Shown: positions 15,747-24,959 of the stretch, one piece after another
Layout of the letters: each line of letters opens with the position of its first letter
Position numbering within the stretch: position 1 is the stretch's first letter
Origin: Bdellovibrio sp. qaytius
Lineage (GTDB): Bacteria; Bdellovibrionota; Bdellovibrionia; Bdellovibrionales; Bdellovibrionaceae
NCBI GenBank assembly: GCA_004011035.1
Contig: CP025734.1
Location: 2,192,001-2,256,000 of the forward strand
Length of the DNA: 64,000 bases
Direction: 5' to 3'
Translations under genes and position numbers: made by a program
The notes under the pieces: generated by a model
Seen by the model: the letters and a program-made list of their open reading frames with translations, nothing else
The model's database searches: none
What the model was told of the DNA's origin: nothing

Positions 15747-18356
15747 ATGAAACAAGATCAAAATTCTAACACACCTACCCGCATCTTTTTAACTGATTAT
15801 AAAACTCCGGATTTCAATATTAAAGACATCCATCTTTATTTCAATTTGCATGAAACACAAACTGTCGTGACTGCAAAAATGAATTTCGTACGCACCAACA
15901 CGGCCGCTAAAGATTTAGTTTTAGCCGGTGGCGAGCACGTCAAACTTTTATCATTAGCCATCAATGGCGAAAAATTACCAGCCACTCGTTATCAAGTTGA
16001 AGGTGAAACTTTAACAATTAAAGATGTGCCTTCTGAATTTTTATTGCAATCAGAAGTAGAAATTAATCCTGAAGCGAATAAATCTTGCGAAGGTTTATAT
16101 TTATCAGGCGGCATTTTCTGCACTCAGTGTGAAGCTGAAAGTTTTAGAAAAATCACTTACTTCTTAGATCGCCCTGATGTGATGACAACATACACTGTTG
16201 AAATGGAAGCGGATGAAAAAAAATATCCACACCTTTTATCAAACGGCGATAACATTTCTAAAAAATCTTTAGGCAATGGTCGTCACCATGCGATGTGGAA
16301 AGACCCTTTTAAAAAGCCAAGTTATTTATTCGCCTTAGTTGCTGGCGACATGGGTGTCATCACTGACACTTTTAAAACTCAATCTGGCAAAACTGTAAAA
16401 CTTGAAGTCTATGCTCCGCATGGCAAACAAGAGCGTTGCAAACATGCGATGGTGTCATTACAAAAATCAATGAAATGGGATGAAGAACGCTTTGGTTTAG
16501 AATATGACCTTGGCACTTACATGATCGTATCCATCGATGATTTCAATATGGGTGCTATGGAAAACAAAGGCTTAAACGTATTTAACTCACGTTTAGTTTT
16601 AGCTGATGTTAAATCGGCGACAGACACTGACTTTGAAATGATCGAATCAGTTGTTGGCCATGAATATTTTCATAACTGGACAGGCAACCGTGTGACTTGC
16701 AGAAACTGGTTTGAGTTATCTTTAAAAGAAGGCTTAACAGTATTTCGTGACCAAGAATTTTCTGCCGATATGAATTCTCGCTCTGTGCAAAGAATTAAAG
16801 ATGTTGATTCATTACGTTCACGTCAGTTTTCTGAAGATACTGGGCCAAATGCTCACCCCGTTCGTCCTGAATCATGTTTAGCAGTTGATAACTTTTATAC
16901 GGCAACGATTTACGAAAAAGGCGCAGAAGTTATTCGTATGATGCAAACTATTGTTGGTCGTGATGGTTTTAGAAAAGGTATGGATGAATACTTTAAACGT
17001 CATGATGGCCAAGCTGTGACGATTATTGATTTTGCTGAAGCGATTGCAGCTCCTAATAAGGCTGATTTTTCTCAGTTTAAACGTTGGTACTCACAAGCTG
17101 GTACGCCGAATGTGACTGTGACTGAAAACTACGATCAAGCGTCTGGCACTTTAACTTTAACTCTAGCTCAGTCTTGTGAATTAACTGTAACTGAAAAAGC
17201 CGAGAACAAAGAAAAATTACCATTTCATATTCCATTAAAATTCGGTTTGATTGATCAAGCTGGCAAAGAGTTGTCTACGCACAATCAAGTTTTACATTTA
17301 AAAGAATCATCACAAACTTGGACATTCACGGGCTTAAGCACACGCCCTGTGGTTTCACTTAATCGTGAGTTTTCAGCTCCTGTTAAATTAAAATGGAATC
17401 GTTCAAATGCTGACTTATTACATCTTATCAAATTTGATACAGACGCCTTTAACCGCCGTGAATCTTGCAGTAAAATGTTATTTGATGAAACAGCGAAATT
17501 AATTACGGCTTATCAAAATAAAACTGACTTACAACCTAATCCTGAAATTATTCAGGCTCTTGGTTATGTCTTAAATGATTCAGCGATCGATGCGCAGTTT
17601 AAAGCTTTAATTTTATCAATGCCTTCTGATAGCCAATTAGCCCAAGAACAAACGGTTCTTGATCCTGCGGCTTTGTTTAACGCTAAGCTTGCGATCAAAA
17701 AAGCTTTTGCTATCACTTTTAAAACAGATTTATTAGCAACGTATGAAAAACACCACGCTTTAAATACAATTGGTGATCGCGCTCTTAAAAATAGAATTTT
17801 AGGTTATGGTATTTCGACTGAAAGCACTGAGTGGACAGCTGTGGCTGATAAACAATATTGGTCTGCTAAAAACATGACTGATAAAATATCGGCGTTAAGT
17901 TGTTTAAGCGAAACTCACAGTGATGTGACTGATAAAGCTCTAAATGATTTTCATGCGACTTGGCACACAGACAGCGTTGTTTTTAACAAATGGTTATCAG
18001 TGCAAGCTGTAAGTTCGAATGAAAAAACTTTTGCGCGCGTTCAAGCGGCTACGCAAGCTAAGGGTTATGATTCAACAAATCCAAATAACTTGTACAGTCT
18101 TCATGGCGGCTTTGCTGGAAACTATTTACGTTTTCACACAGATTCGGCCGAGACTTATAAATGGTTTGCTGATGAGTTAATGCGAATTGATAAAGTAAAC
18201 CCACAAGTGGGTGCACGTTTAGCACAAGCTTTTACATTTACTAAAAAGTTACCGACAAATCTTAAAACTTTAGCGCAAGCTCAAGTTCAAAGAATGTTAG
18301 CGAGTGAAACATTATCTAAAAATGCGCGCGAGTTATTAGAAAAAACATTAGGCTAG
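15747..18356 (+). CDS. pepN: aminopeptidase N (M1 family)
   Basis: The protein has 869 residues from the ATG at 15747, which has AAGGA nine bases upstream; the TTG at 15723 is less likely. M1 hallmarks are the exopeptidase motif GAMENKG (~residue 268) and the zinc site HEYFHNWTGN (HExxH ~304) with the downstream glutamate in KEGLTVFRDQEF. The C-terminal part is the DUF3458-type Ig-like and helical domain typical of bacterial PepN. It removes N-terminal residues from peptides in the cytoplasm, useful for digesting prey protein. Confidence 0.95.
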   Translation: MKQDQNSNTPTRIFLTDYKTPDFNIKDIHLYFNLHETQTVVTAKMNFVRTNTAAKDLVLAGGEHVKLLSLAINGEKLPATRYQVEGETLTIKDVPSEFLLQSEVEINPEANKSCEGLYLSGGIFCTQCEAESFRKITYFLDRPDVMTTYTVEMEADEKKYPHLLSNGDNISKKSLGNGRHHAMWKDPFKKPSYLFALVAGDMGVITDTFKTQSGKTVKLEVYAPHGKQERCKHAMVSLQKSMKWDEERFGLEYDLGTYMIVSIDDFNMGAMENKGLNVFNSRLVLADVKSATDTDFEMIESVVGHEYFHNWTGNRVTCRNWFELSLKEGLTVFRDQEFSADMNSRSVQRIKDVDSLRSRQFSEDTGPNAHPVRPESCLAVDNFYTATIYEKGAEVIRMMQTIVGRDGFRKGMDEYFKRHDGQAVTIIDFAEAIAAPNKADFSQFKRWYSQAGTPNVTVTENYDQASGTLTLTLAQSCELTVTEKAENKEKLPFHIPLKFGLIDQAGKELSTHNQVLHLKESSQTWTFTGLSTRPVVSLNREFSAPVKLKWNRSNADLLHLIKFDTDAFNRRESCSKMLFDETAKLITAYQNKTDLQPNPEIIQALGYVLNDSAIDAQFKALILSMPSDSQLAQEQTVLDPAALFNAKLAIKKAFAITFKTDLLATYEKHHALNTIGDRALKNRILGYGISTESTEWTAVADKQYWSAKNMTDKISALSCLSETHSDVTDKALNDFHATWHTDSVVFNKWLSVQAVSSNEKTFARVQAATQAKGYDSTNPNNLYSLHGGFAGNYLRFHTDSAETYKWFADELMRIDKVNPQVGARLAQAFTFTKKLPTNLKTLAQAQVQRMLASETLSKNARELLEKTLG

Positions 18357-18360
18357 TGCC

Positions 18361-18398
18361 ATAAAAAACCCACATCACAGAAAAGCAGTGATGTGGGT
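18361..18398 (-). terminator. terminator of the VOC gene
   Basis: ACCCACATCAC and GTGATGTGGGT form an 11-bp stem with a nine-base loop. On the minus strand the stem is followed by TTTTTT, so it serves the minus-strand VOC gene. It also separates that gene from convergent pepN. Confidence 0.8.
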
Positions 18399-18435
18399 AA
18401 AACGAAACATTTCCTAGAGGACACTCGCACTTTAT

Positions 18436-18924
18436 TTAGGGCGTTTGGCCTTTCGTGTACATTTCGTTCATTTTTTGTTTCATTAAATCTATAGGTACAT
18501 CTTCGATATGAGTCGCGATTGACCAAATATGGCCAAACGGATCTTTAAAAACTCCGCTGCGGTCTCCGTAAAATTGATTTTCTACAGGGCGAAGGGTTTG
18601 TATACCAGCCGCCACCGCAGTTTTTGCAACTTTATCGACGTCATCAACATAGATCATAAAAGAAACCGGCGTTCCTTTAAGTGTTAATGGGCCTTTAGTC
18701 TTCATGGTCTCATCAGGTGAATCCATTTCAGTGGTCATCATTAATATAGAGTTACCAATTTTAATTTCAGCATGGGCCACTTGGCCATTGGGCATATCCA
18801 TGCGCGAGAGCTGTTCGGCCCCGAAGGCGCGCTTATAAAATTCGATCGCCGTTGGAACATCGTTCAATACAAGATACGGCGTGACTGTGGCGTAACCTTT
18901 AGGGATTTTTTCAGTAGTAGCCAT
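18436..18924 (-). CDS. VOC/glyoxalase-fold protein (PhnB-like)
   Basis: The protein has 162 residues from the ATG at 18924, which has AAGGAGA upstream; an upstream in-frame ATG at 18966 lacks one. It shows two beta-alpha-beta-beta-beta modules: TPYLVLNDVPTAIEFYKRAFGA begins the first and MIYVDDVDKVAKTAVAAG the second. The ending FKDPFGHIWSIATH carries the usual metal-site positions. Members are metal-dependent lyases, isomerases or resistance proteins; PhnB-like ones have no firm role. Substrate not inferable. Confidence 0.8.
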   Translation of the reverse strand: MATTEKIPKGYATVTPYLVLNDVPTAIEFYKRAFGAEQLSRMDMPNGQVAHAEIKIGNSILMMTTEMDSPDETMKTKGPLTLKGTPVSFMIYVDDVDKVAKTAVAAGIQTLRPVENQFYGDRSGVFKDPFGHIWSIATHIEDVPIDLMKQKMNEMYTKGQTP

Positions 18925-19019
18925 AAGAAATCTCCTTTTTTTGCTGTCTGAAATATTCAAACACAAAAAACAGGAGACGCAGATCGGCTTATGCCATTCG
19001 TTATTAAAATAATTTTAGC

Positions 19020-19745
19020 TTAGATTTGATTACGGCACTGCTTCAAGAATTCAGAGCGCGTATCACCGCTAACTTTGAATTCACCACGAAGATCAGTCGT
19101 CGTCGTTGAACTGTGAGAGTCTTGGATACCACGCGCAATCACGCAGTAATGTCTTGCGTTGATATGAACGGCGATATCTTCAGTTTCTAAAACGTAAGAT
19201 AAACAATCTGCGATTTGCTTTGTTAATCTTTCTTGAACCTGAGGGCGACGCGAGAAAAATTCAACAATACGGTTAATCTTAGATAAACCAATCACTTTGT
19301 TTTTTGGAATATAAGCTACTGTTGCAAAACCATCGATCGGTTGAAAGTGATGTTCACACATCGACATCACTTCAATATTTTGCACACACACCATTTGGTC
19401 GTACTGCATTTTATTTTCAATCACAGTCATCGCCGGAAAGTTTTCAGCATGTAAGCCGCCAAATACTTCGTTCACGTACATTTTGGCCATACGTTTTGGC
19501 GTATCACGAAGACTGTCATCATTAAGATCAAGACCTAAAACATTCATAATCTGTGAAAAGTGAAATTTGATTTCTTCGATTTTTTCTTCATTAGACAAAT
19601 GAGTTTCAATCGTTGGTGAAGCTAAAACATTCGCTAACACTTTGTGGGCCTGCGAGTTTTTACCTTTAACTGTACCATTCACTTTAGGTTTAGAAGCTTT
19701 TTTAACAGATTTTTTTGAAGTCTTTTTAGGTGCGCTCATAGACAT
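19020..19745 (-). CDS. folE: GTP cyclohydrolase I
   Basis: The protein has 241 residues. The zinc ligands are C130 and H133 (MCEHHFQP) with C201 ([10 protein letters not shown]). The substrate loop DLRGEFK lies near the C-terminus. It makes dihydroneopterin triphosphate from GTP for folate or pterin synthesis. The first ~45 residues are a Lys/Ser-rich extension not seen in standard FolE. Its 5' end lies 18 bases from the stop of the FAD-oxidoreductase gene upstream on the same strand, so the two may be co-transcribed. Confidence 0.93.
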   Translation of the reverse strand: MSMSAPKKTSKKSVKKASKPKVNGTVKGKNSQAHKVLANVLASPTIETHLSNEEKIEEIKFHFSQIMNVLGLDLNDDSLRDTPKRMAKMYVNEVFGGLHAENFPAMTVIENKMQYDQMVCVQNIEVMSMCEHHFQPIDGFATVAYIPKNKVIGLSKINRIVEFFSRRPQVQERLTKQIADCLSYVLETEDIAVHINARHYCVIARGIQDSHSSTTTTDLRGEFKVSGDTRSEFLKQCRNQI

Positions 19746-19763
19746 AGATATAATATATCTCTG

Positions 19764-20900
19764 CTATATATCCAATTTAAAAAGCTGCACTTCTTGTTTA
19801 ACTAGTTGTAACAGGCTTTCAATTGAAGAATTAGCTGCTAAAGTCATCGGCAACCTCGTGGTAGACACAAAAGACTCTGCGACGATACGTAGTTTTCCTG
19901 TCGGAAATGCAATTGAATACTTATCGATTTCTTGATCTGACCGCGAATCAAGGGCATCGATACCCCAATCTTTGCAGTTTTCAGCGTTTAACTTAAAATT
20001 AGGGTTGGTGTACTTATGCATGACCGCTTCAAGATGTTCGATAGGTCGCAAAGGGTGATCCATCGTCATTCTGAAGGTAAAAATCACCTGATCTTGCTTT
20101 TGACGAGCCGCAAACTGCGCTAATTGAATATTTGTCTGCTTGTAAAAGACCTGAGCCATAAGATCTTCGTTAATGCGATTGCCACGCTTAAAGACTCCAT
20201 TCACTTGGTTGCTTGGAATCACCACACGAATGTTTGTCCAATTGCGCGCATGACTTAATTGATCAAGTATAGGTTTTACATCTTTAATATCATCTAAGTG
20301 ACGTAATTTTAAAATCACGTTTTGAGGTAAGGCTAAAATAACTTTTCGTGCGAAAAATATTCTTTCGCGTGAACCCGTTTCAAAAGTTAATTGATAGCGC
20401 GAACCTAATTTACGAACTGAAACTAACTTGTGCTGCAGGCGAATTTGTTTTTCAGGGATTAACCCTTGAACAATATCAGAAAGTTCATTCACTAAGCTCG
20501 AAGCCCCCTGTTTAAAGGTCCATGTTTTAGAGTCTAAATCAGTTTTTTCTAAATTAAGCTCTTTAGCTAAAGAATTTAAAATCGTGTCACTTTTTGAAAA
20601 TTCAAAAGCTCCCCATTCAGTTTTATCTAGGGTTTGAATTTTTCCGCCCAATCTTTGCGAGGCTTCGAAAATTTTAAACGGAACTCTATTTTTCTTAAGC
20701 TCATAAGCCGCATAGAGACCAGCGATGCCGCCACCAATAATGACCACTTCAGTATCAAAATCAAACTGATCTTCGATGAGATATTCATCTAATGTTGAAC
20801 AAGATGGCAAAAGTGGTAACAGCGATAGGCCCGCCGCTCCCCACAATGCTGTGGTGAGAAACTCACGACGGTTAGTTCCTAAACGACTAGGTTTCGACAT
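19764..20900 (-). CDS. exported FAD-dependent oxidoreductase, amine-oxidase type
   Basis: The protein has 378 residues. The N-terminus carries a twin-arginine export signal (NRREFLTTALWG) and ends in a possible lipobox (LLPSC). A Rossmann dinucleotide-binding motif follows (VVIIGGGIAGLYAAYE, FEASQRLGG). The layout matches the flavin-containing amine oxidase/protoporphyrinogen-oxidase superfamily, though it is shorter than usual (~450 residues). It would be exported folded with FAD. The substrate is unknown. It is divergent from the 2OG oxygenase gene with only 22 bases between starts. Confidence 0.75.
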   Translation of the reverse strand: MSKPSRLGTNRREFLTTALWGAAGLSLLPLLPSCSTLDEYLIEDQFDFDTEVVIIGGGIAGLYAAYELKKNRVPFKIFEASQRLGGKIQTLDKTEWGAFEFSKSDTILNSLAKELNLEKTDLDSKTWTFKQGASSLVNELSDIVQGLIPEKQIRLQHKLVSVRKLGSRYQLTFETGSRERIFFARKVILALPQNVILKLRHLDDIKDVKPILDQLSHARNWTNIRVVIPSNQVNGVFKRGNRINEDLMAQVFYKQTNIQLAQFAARQKQDQVIFTFRMTMDHPLRPIEHLEAVMHKYTNPNFKLNAENCKDWGIDALDSRSDQEIDKYSIAFPTGKLRIVAESFVSTTRLPMTLAANSSIESLLQLVKQEVQLFKLDI

Positions 20901-20922
20901 AAAATTATGCTAGCGTGAAAAA

Positions 20923-21513
20923 ATGTTCTGCACAAATGATCTTGAACAATTAATGCAAAAAGTTGACGACTCTGGCTGGGGGATGACTTCATTAGATCCA
21001 CAGTTAGCTCAACTTTTGCTTGAGCGATTCAACCAAGTGCAAGAACAAGGGCTTTTAACCTCTGCCGCGATCACGCAAAGTGTTGCCGCCGCTGATTCAG
21101 CTAAGACGATTCGTAATGATCTGACTTACTGGTTGGAAAAAGAGCATCACCCTAGCGAACAGCAAGTTTTAGAAAAGCTAGATGAAGTTTTAATAGCCTT
21201 TAAAAATTACTTTCGAATTTCGTTATCACATCTTGAGTGCCACTTTGCTTTTTACCCTCCTGGGCATTTTTATAAAAAGCATATTGATCAAACCGCTGAC
21301 AACAACAAACGTTTTTTTTCATTTGTGATTTATTTAAATCCAAACTGGAAAGACAGCGATGGCGGTAAACTTGTAGGTTTTGATAACGAACAAAAGATTT
21401 TTGAAGTGATGCCTCACTTTGGTGACATGATCCTTTTTAAAAGCGACATTCCACACGAAGTTGAAATCAGTCACAATGAACGTAGATCAATAGCGGGATG
21501 GTTTCGCGTATGA
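20923..21513 (+). CDS. 2-oxoglutarate/Fe(II)-dependent dioxygenase, prolyl-hydroxylase type
   Basis: The protein has 196 residues. The iron triad is H120-x-D122 (KKHIDQT) and H178 (IPHEV), with R188 (NERRSIAGWFR) to bind 2-oxoglutarate. The fold fits the 2OG-Fe(II) oxygenase (SM-20/EGL-9 or P4H-like) family, which hydroxylates protein or small-molecule targets. The stop codon overlaps the ATG of the next ABC transporter gene (ATGA at 21510), so the oxygenase is translationally coupled to an exporter. Target unknown. Confidence 0.82.
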   Translation: MFCTNDLEQLMQKVDDSGWGMTSLDPQLAQLLLERFNQVQEQGLLTSAAITQSVAAADSAKTIRNDLTYWLEKEHHPSEQQVLEKLDEVLIAFKNYFRISLSHLECHFAFYPPGHFYKKHIDQTADNNKRFFSFVIYLNPNWKDSDGGKLVGFDNEQKIFEVMPHFGDMILFKSDIPHEVEISHNERRSIAGWFRV

Positions 21514-23189
21514 AAAGTTTAAAATCACAAAAAGACGTCGTTTATTATATTTTATTTGATCGCCTGATTGTTCGTATCGGGATTATGTTTTTAGCTTTCT
21601 CGGCCACAATTGCAGGCTTATCGGTTCCGTACTTTCAACGTGATTTTATGCAGCACCTGGCTGCTAGCCCGTTGTTGATTTGTACTTTATTGGCCTTACT
21701 GTCGTTTGTCTTTTTACAAATGACGAATTACCTAGGGCAGCGCGAAGCTTTAATTACACAAAAATCAATCTCTGAAAAATTGTATCATCATATTCTAAAA
21801 TTAAAGCCTTTAACAACAAGCCATAAAACCGTTGGCGAAATGGTGGCCCTTTACACGACTGATATTCCAAGCTGCACAATGTGGCTTGAACAAACTATCC
21901 CTTACGCCTTAACGACGGCTTTTCCGTTAATCCTTGCGCCGATTTTTTTAAATATCATTTATCATATTCCGTACGGCTTAACTTTATCACTTATTGCGGC
22001 TTTAGTTTCTGTGAATTTATTTTTAGCGCGCAGACAATCAGGATTTTTCTACTTTTTTAAAATTCTTGCGGGTCAACGTATGGGCTTAGTTAACGAATGG
22101 ATTCAAAACATTCGCGGTCTAAAATCATTGAATTGGATTCAGGGTTTTGAAAATAAAATTATCAAAAAACGTATTGAAGAAACTAATAATCGCATCGCCA
22201 TGGTTACAAATGGTCAGATTATGAATTCAATTTCATCAAGTGTAACTTTTTGGCTTAATTTAGCGATTTTATTTTATGTCACTTATTTTCATAACGAGCT
22301 GATCGGCCAAATTGATATTATTGCCATCATGTGGGTGATGGGTGTCTTTCTAGCCAAACCTATCCGCCAGCTTCCGTGGTTTTTCACGATGATGTTTGAT
22401 GCGTGGACTTCAGTACGACGACTGGGAGAATTTTTCTCGTTAGTCAATCTTCAGTACCATATTGAAAACGAAAATGTAGCTTTAAAACCAGATGAAACAT
22501 TGGTCGTTGAAGATTTGAATTTAGTGATCGAGGGCAGATCTGTTTTAAAAAATATCAATTTAACAGTTAAGAAAAAAGAAGTTGTTGCTGTGATCGGTCC
22601 GATTGGTTCTGGTAAATCAGTTTTATTTAAATCACTGATGCGCGAGACACCTTTTACAGCCAAGCGCCTAGATCAACTGCCGCACAGTTATTTGCCGCAA
22701 GAACCTTTTATTTTGAGTGCAACTTTAACTGAAAATATTATTTTAGATTATCATGAAGCTGAATCAGATGCGGATCAACATGCACCAAAGGCTCATGCGG
22801 CCCTTAAGCATGCACAGTTTGATATCGAACATGATCGCATCACCGAGGGCCTAAAAACGATGATTGGTGAACGTGGCTTAAATATATCGGGTGGGCAAAA
22901 ACAACGTTTAAATTTGGCCAGACTTTTTTATAATCCGTTGCCATTATTTTTATTGGATGATCCTTTCAGCGCTGTTGATGTGGGCACCGAGAAAAAACTG
23001 ATTGATTCTTTGTTTGTGTTAAAAGATCTGGGTCATAGCTTTTTAGTGATCACACAACGTTATGAATTTTTAAAACACTGTGATCGCGTGGTTTACCTTG
23101 AAAAAGGTGAAATAAAATTTAACGGGCCTTATTCTGAATTTATGAGCGAAGTTAAATATCAAAAATTTATCGCCGGCGATATTGGGTAA
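21510..23189 (+). CDS. ABC exporter half-transporter with degenerate ATP site (ABCC-like, subunit 1)
   Basis: The protein has 559 residues from the ATG at 21510 overlapping the previous stop. An N-terminal six-helix transmembrane domain is followed by the nucleotide-binding domain: Walker A GPIGSGKS, signature NISGGQKQR, Walker B LFLLDDP. The catalytic glutamate is replaced by Asp (LLDDP) and the switch histidine by Gln (VITQRY). These changes match the degenerate ATP site of ABCC/MRP-type exporters. It likely dimerises with the product of the next gene, three bases downstream. Substrate unknown. Confidence 0.88.
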   Translation: MKSLKSQKDVVYYILFDRLIVRIGIMFLAFSATIAGLSVPYFQRDFMQHLAASPLLICTLLALLSFVFLQMTNYLGQREALITQKSISEKLYHHILKLKPLTTSHKTVGEMVALYTTDIPSCTMWLEQTIPYALTTAFPLILAPIFLNIIYHIPYGLTLSLIAALVSVNLFLARRQSGFFYFFKILAGQRMGLVNEWIQNIRGLKSLNWIQGFENKIIKKRIEETNNRIAMVTNGQIMNSISSSVTFWLNLAILFYVTYFHNELIGQIDIIAIMWVMGVFLAKPIRQLPWFFTMMFDAWTSVRRLGEFFSLVNLQYHIENENVALKPDETLVVEDLNLVIEGRSVLKNINLTVKKKEVVAVIGPIGSGKSVLFKSLMRETPFTAKRLDQLPHSYLPQEPFILSATLTENIILDYHEAESDADQHAPKAHAALKHAQFDIEHDRITEGLKTMIGERGLNISGGQKQRLNLARLFYNPLPLFLLDDPFSAVDVGTEKKLIDSLFVLKDLGHSFLVITQRYEFLKHCDRVVYLEKGEIKFNGPYSEFMSEVKYQKFIAGDIG

Positions 23190-23192
23190 CAT

Positions 23193-24944
23193 ATGACTAA
23201 ACCAAAAAAAGCCTTTTCAAAAACTATCTTTGATACCCTACTGCAAGCTTACCGCCCGTTTATCATTCGTATTTTTACGGTGGTGATTTTAGGTTTTGCC
23301 GCCCGCTTATTGTTTTTATCAAATGCCCAGATGATTGCGCGCTTTTACGATGCTCATAAAGTTGTTGAGCGTGATGATTTAGTTTCTCTCACTTCAAGTT
23401 TATTAGTGGTATTGATCGTATCATTTTTATTAACTTTAATTTACCGCACCGTCTTTTCGCGCCTTTCAGCTTTGGCGGTATCGCGTATTTATGATGAAAC
23501 GACTTACCGGGTTTCACGTTACCCGCTTTCTTATTTTGACAATAATCCCGTAGGCAAAATCACGACGCGATTTTCAAGCGATTACGGCAATATCTTTCGC
23601 TTGTTTGGCGGGCCATTGGCCGAATTTTTATCGATCATCTTTGATTTAGTCGGGATTTCGATTTTAATTATGCTGACGCATCCTTATTTTGTGGTGAATT
23701 TAATGATTGCTGGTCTTGGGTTTTATGTGATTTTAAAACGCAACCAAATGCGCTTACGCGGACATCGTCGCGAAGTTTCAGTTTTACGCGGACCTTCGGT
23801 GGCTCACTTTTCTGAAACCGTGCAAGGCAGTCTTTCGATCAGACAAAATTCAAAAGTTAGAACTTTTATTAATCGCTTTTTAAAACTAGATGATCTGTAT
23901 ATCACCAGCAAATTTCATATCATCAAAAGCATCATGCGTTTTTCGACTGAACTTAATATTATCTCAACAATCTTATTTTTAATGAATGGTTTACTTGGAA
24001 TGTACTTGGTTCACGAAGGTCGCCTAGGCCCAGGACAAGTTGCGGTTGTTTTAGGTTTCACCATTTTAGCGACGAACACGTTACAAATGTTTTTTGAATG
24101 GTATTCACAATTTGAAGAAGCCTTAGTGGGTGTTGAACGACTTGATGAATTTATTCGTAACCCGATCGAAGACGGTGCTTTTTTGCCATCCTATGCTGAT
24201 TTTAAAACTCACCATCCCAAAAAACAAAAGACTAAGTTAACAGCAGAACCTGTAGCCAAGCTACCCTCTGACTTTAAATTGAGTGTTGAAAATCTATCGC
24301 TGACTTACCCGAATCAAAGCCATCCGACTCTTTCAAATGTGTCGTTTAAATTAAAACCCTCAGAAAAATTGGGAATCATTGGCCGAACAGGTGCCGGCAA
24401 ATCGACTTTAATTGCTGCTTTATTAAGACTATATCCTTTTAACCAAGGGGTGATCTTAATCGATAATGCTTTTAAAACAGATATCGAAGACCACCGCAAA
24501 CAGTTTTCATTGATTTCACAGGATCAGTTTTTTATTAAGGGCACCATCAAAGATAATCTTGATTTGTTTAATCAATTCTCAAGTGATCAACTCAACGAGA
24601 CACTTAAATTAGTGGGCCTGCCGCTGCAGTTGCATTTTATGCTAGATGAAAAGGGACAGAACCTTTCACAAGGCGAAAAGCAGCTCTTAAGTCTGGCTCG
24701 CGGGCTTTTACAAAATGCAGAGATTTTCATCTTTGATGAGGCTACGGCAAACATTGACCCACAGTCTGAAAAATTAATCGAATTAGCTCTGAAAAAGACT
24801 TTAGCCGATAAGACACAAATCCGAATAGCCCATAGACTGCAGACAGTTTTGGATTGTGATAAGATTTTATGGCTTGAACACGGACAAGTTAAAATGTTAG
24901 GTTCAACGACAGAAGTTTTAAAGGCATTCGAGGCATCTCGCTAA
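23193..24944 (+). CDS. ABC exporter half-transporter (ABCC-like, subunit 2)
   Basis: The protein has 583 residues. The transmembrane domain occupies about 1-330. In the nucleotide-binding domain, Walker A (GRTGAGKS), Walker B with catalytic Glu (IFIFDEATA) and the switch His (RIAHRL) are canonical, while the signature is altered to LSQGEKQ. That is the complement of the upstream subunit: one good and one dead ATP site in the heterodimer, as in ABCC proteins. It sits between the first subunit and mgtE in one operon. Confidence 0.88.
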   Translation: MTKPKKAFSKTIFDTLLQAYRPFIIRIFTVVILGFAARLLFLSNAQMIARFYDAHKVVERDDLVSLTSSLLVVLIVSFLLTLIYRTVFSRLSALAVSRIYDETTYRVSRYPLSYFDNNPVGKITTRFSSDYGNIFRLFGGPLAEFLSIIFDLVGISILIMLTHPYFVVNLMIAGLGFYVILKRNQMRLRGHRREVSVLRGPSVAHFSETVQGSLSIRQNSKVRTFINRFLKLDDLYITSKFHIIKSIMRFSTELNIISTILFLMNGLLGMYLVHEGRLGPGQVAVVLGFTILATNTLQMFFEWYSQFEEALVGVERLDEFIRNPIEDGAFLPSYADFKTHHPKKQKTKLTAEPVAKLPSDFKLSVENLSLTYPNQSHPTLSNVSFKLKPSEKLGIIGRTGAGKSTLIAALLRLYPFNQGVILIDNAFKTDIEDHRKQFSLISQDQFFIKGTIKDNLDLFNQFSSDQLNETLKLVGLPLQLHFMLDEKGQNLSQGEKQLLSLARGLLQNAEIFIFDEATANIDPQSEKLIELALKKTLADKTQIRIAHRLQTVLDCDKILWLEHGQVKMLGSTTEVLKAFEASR

Positions 24945-24959
24945 CATAGGGCAAAAACC

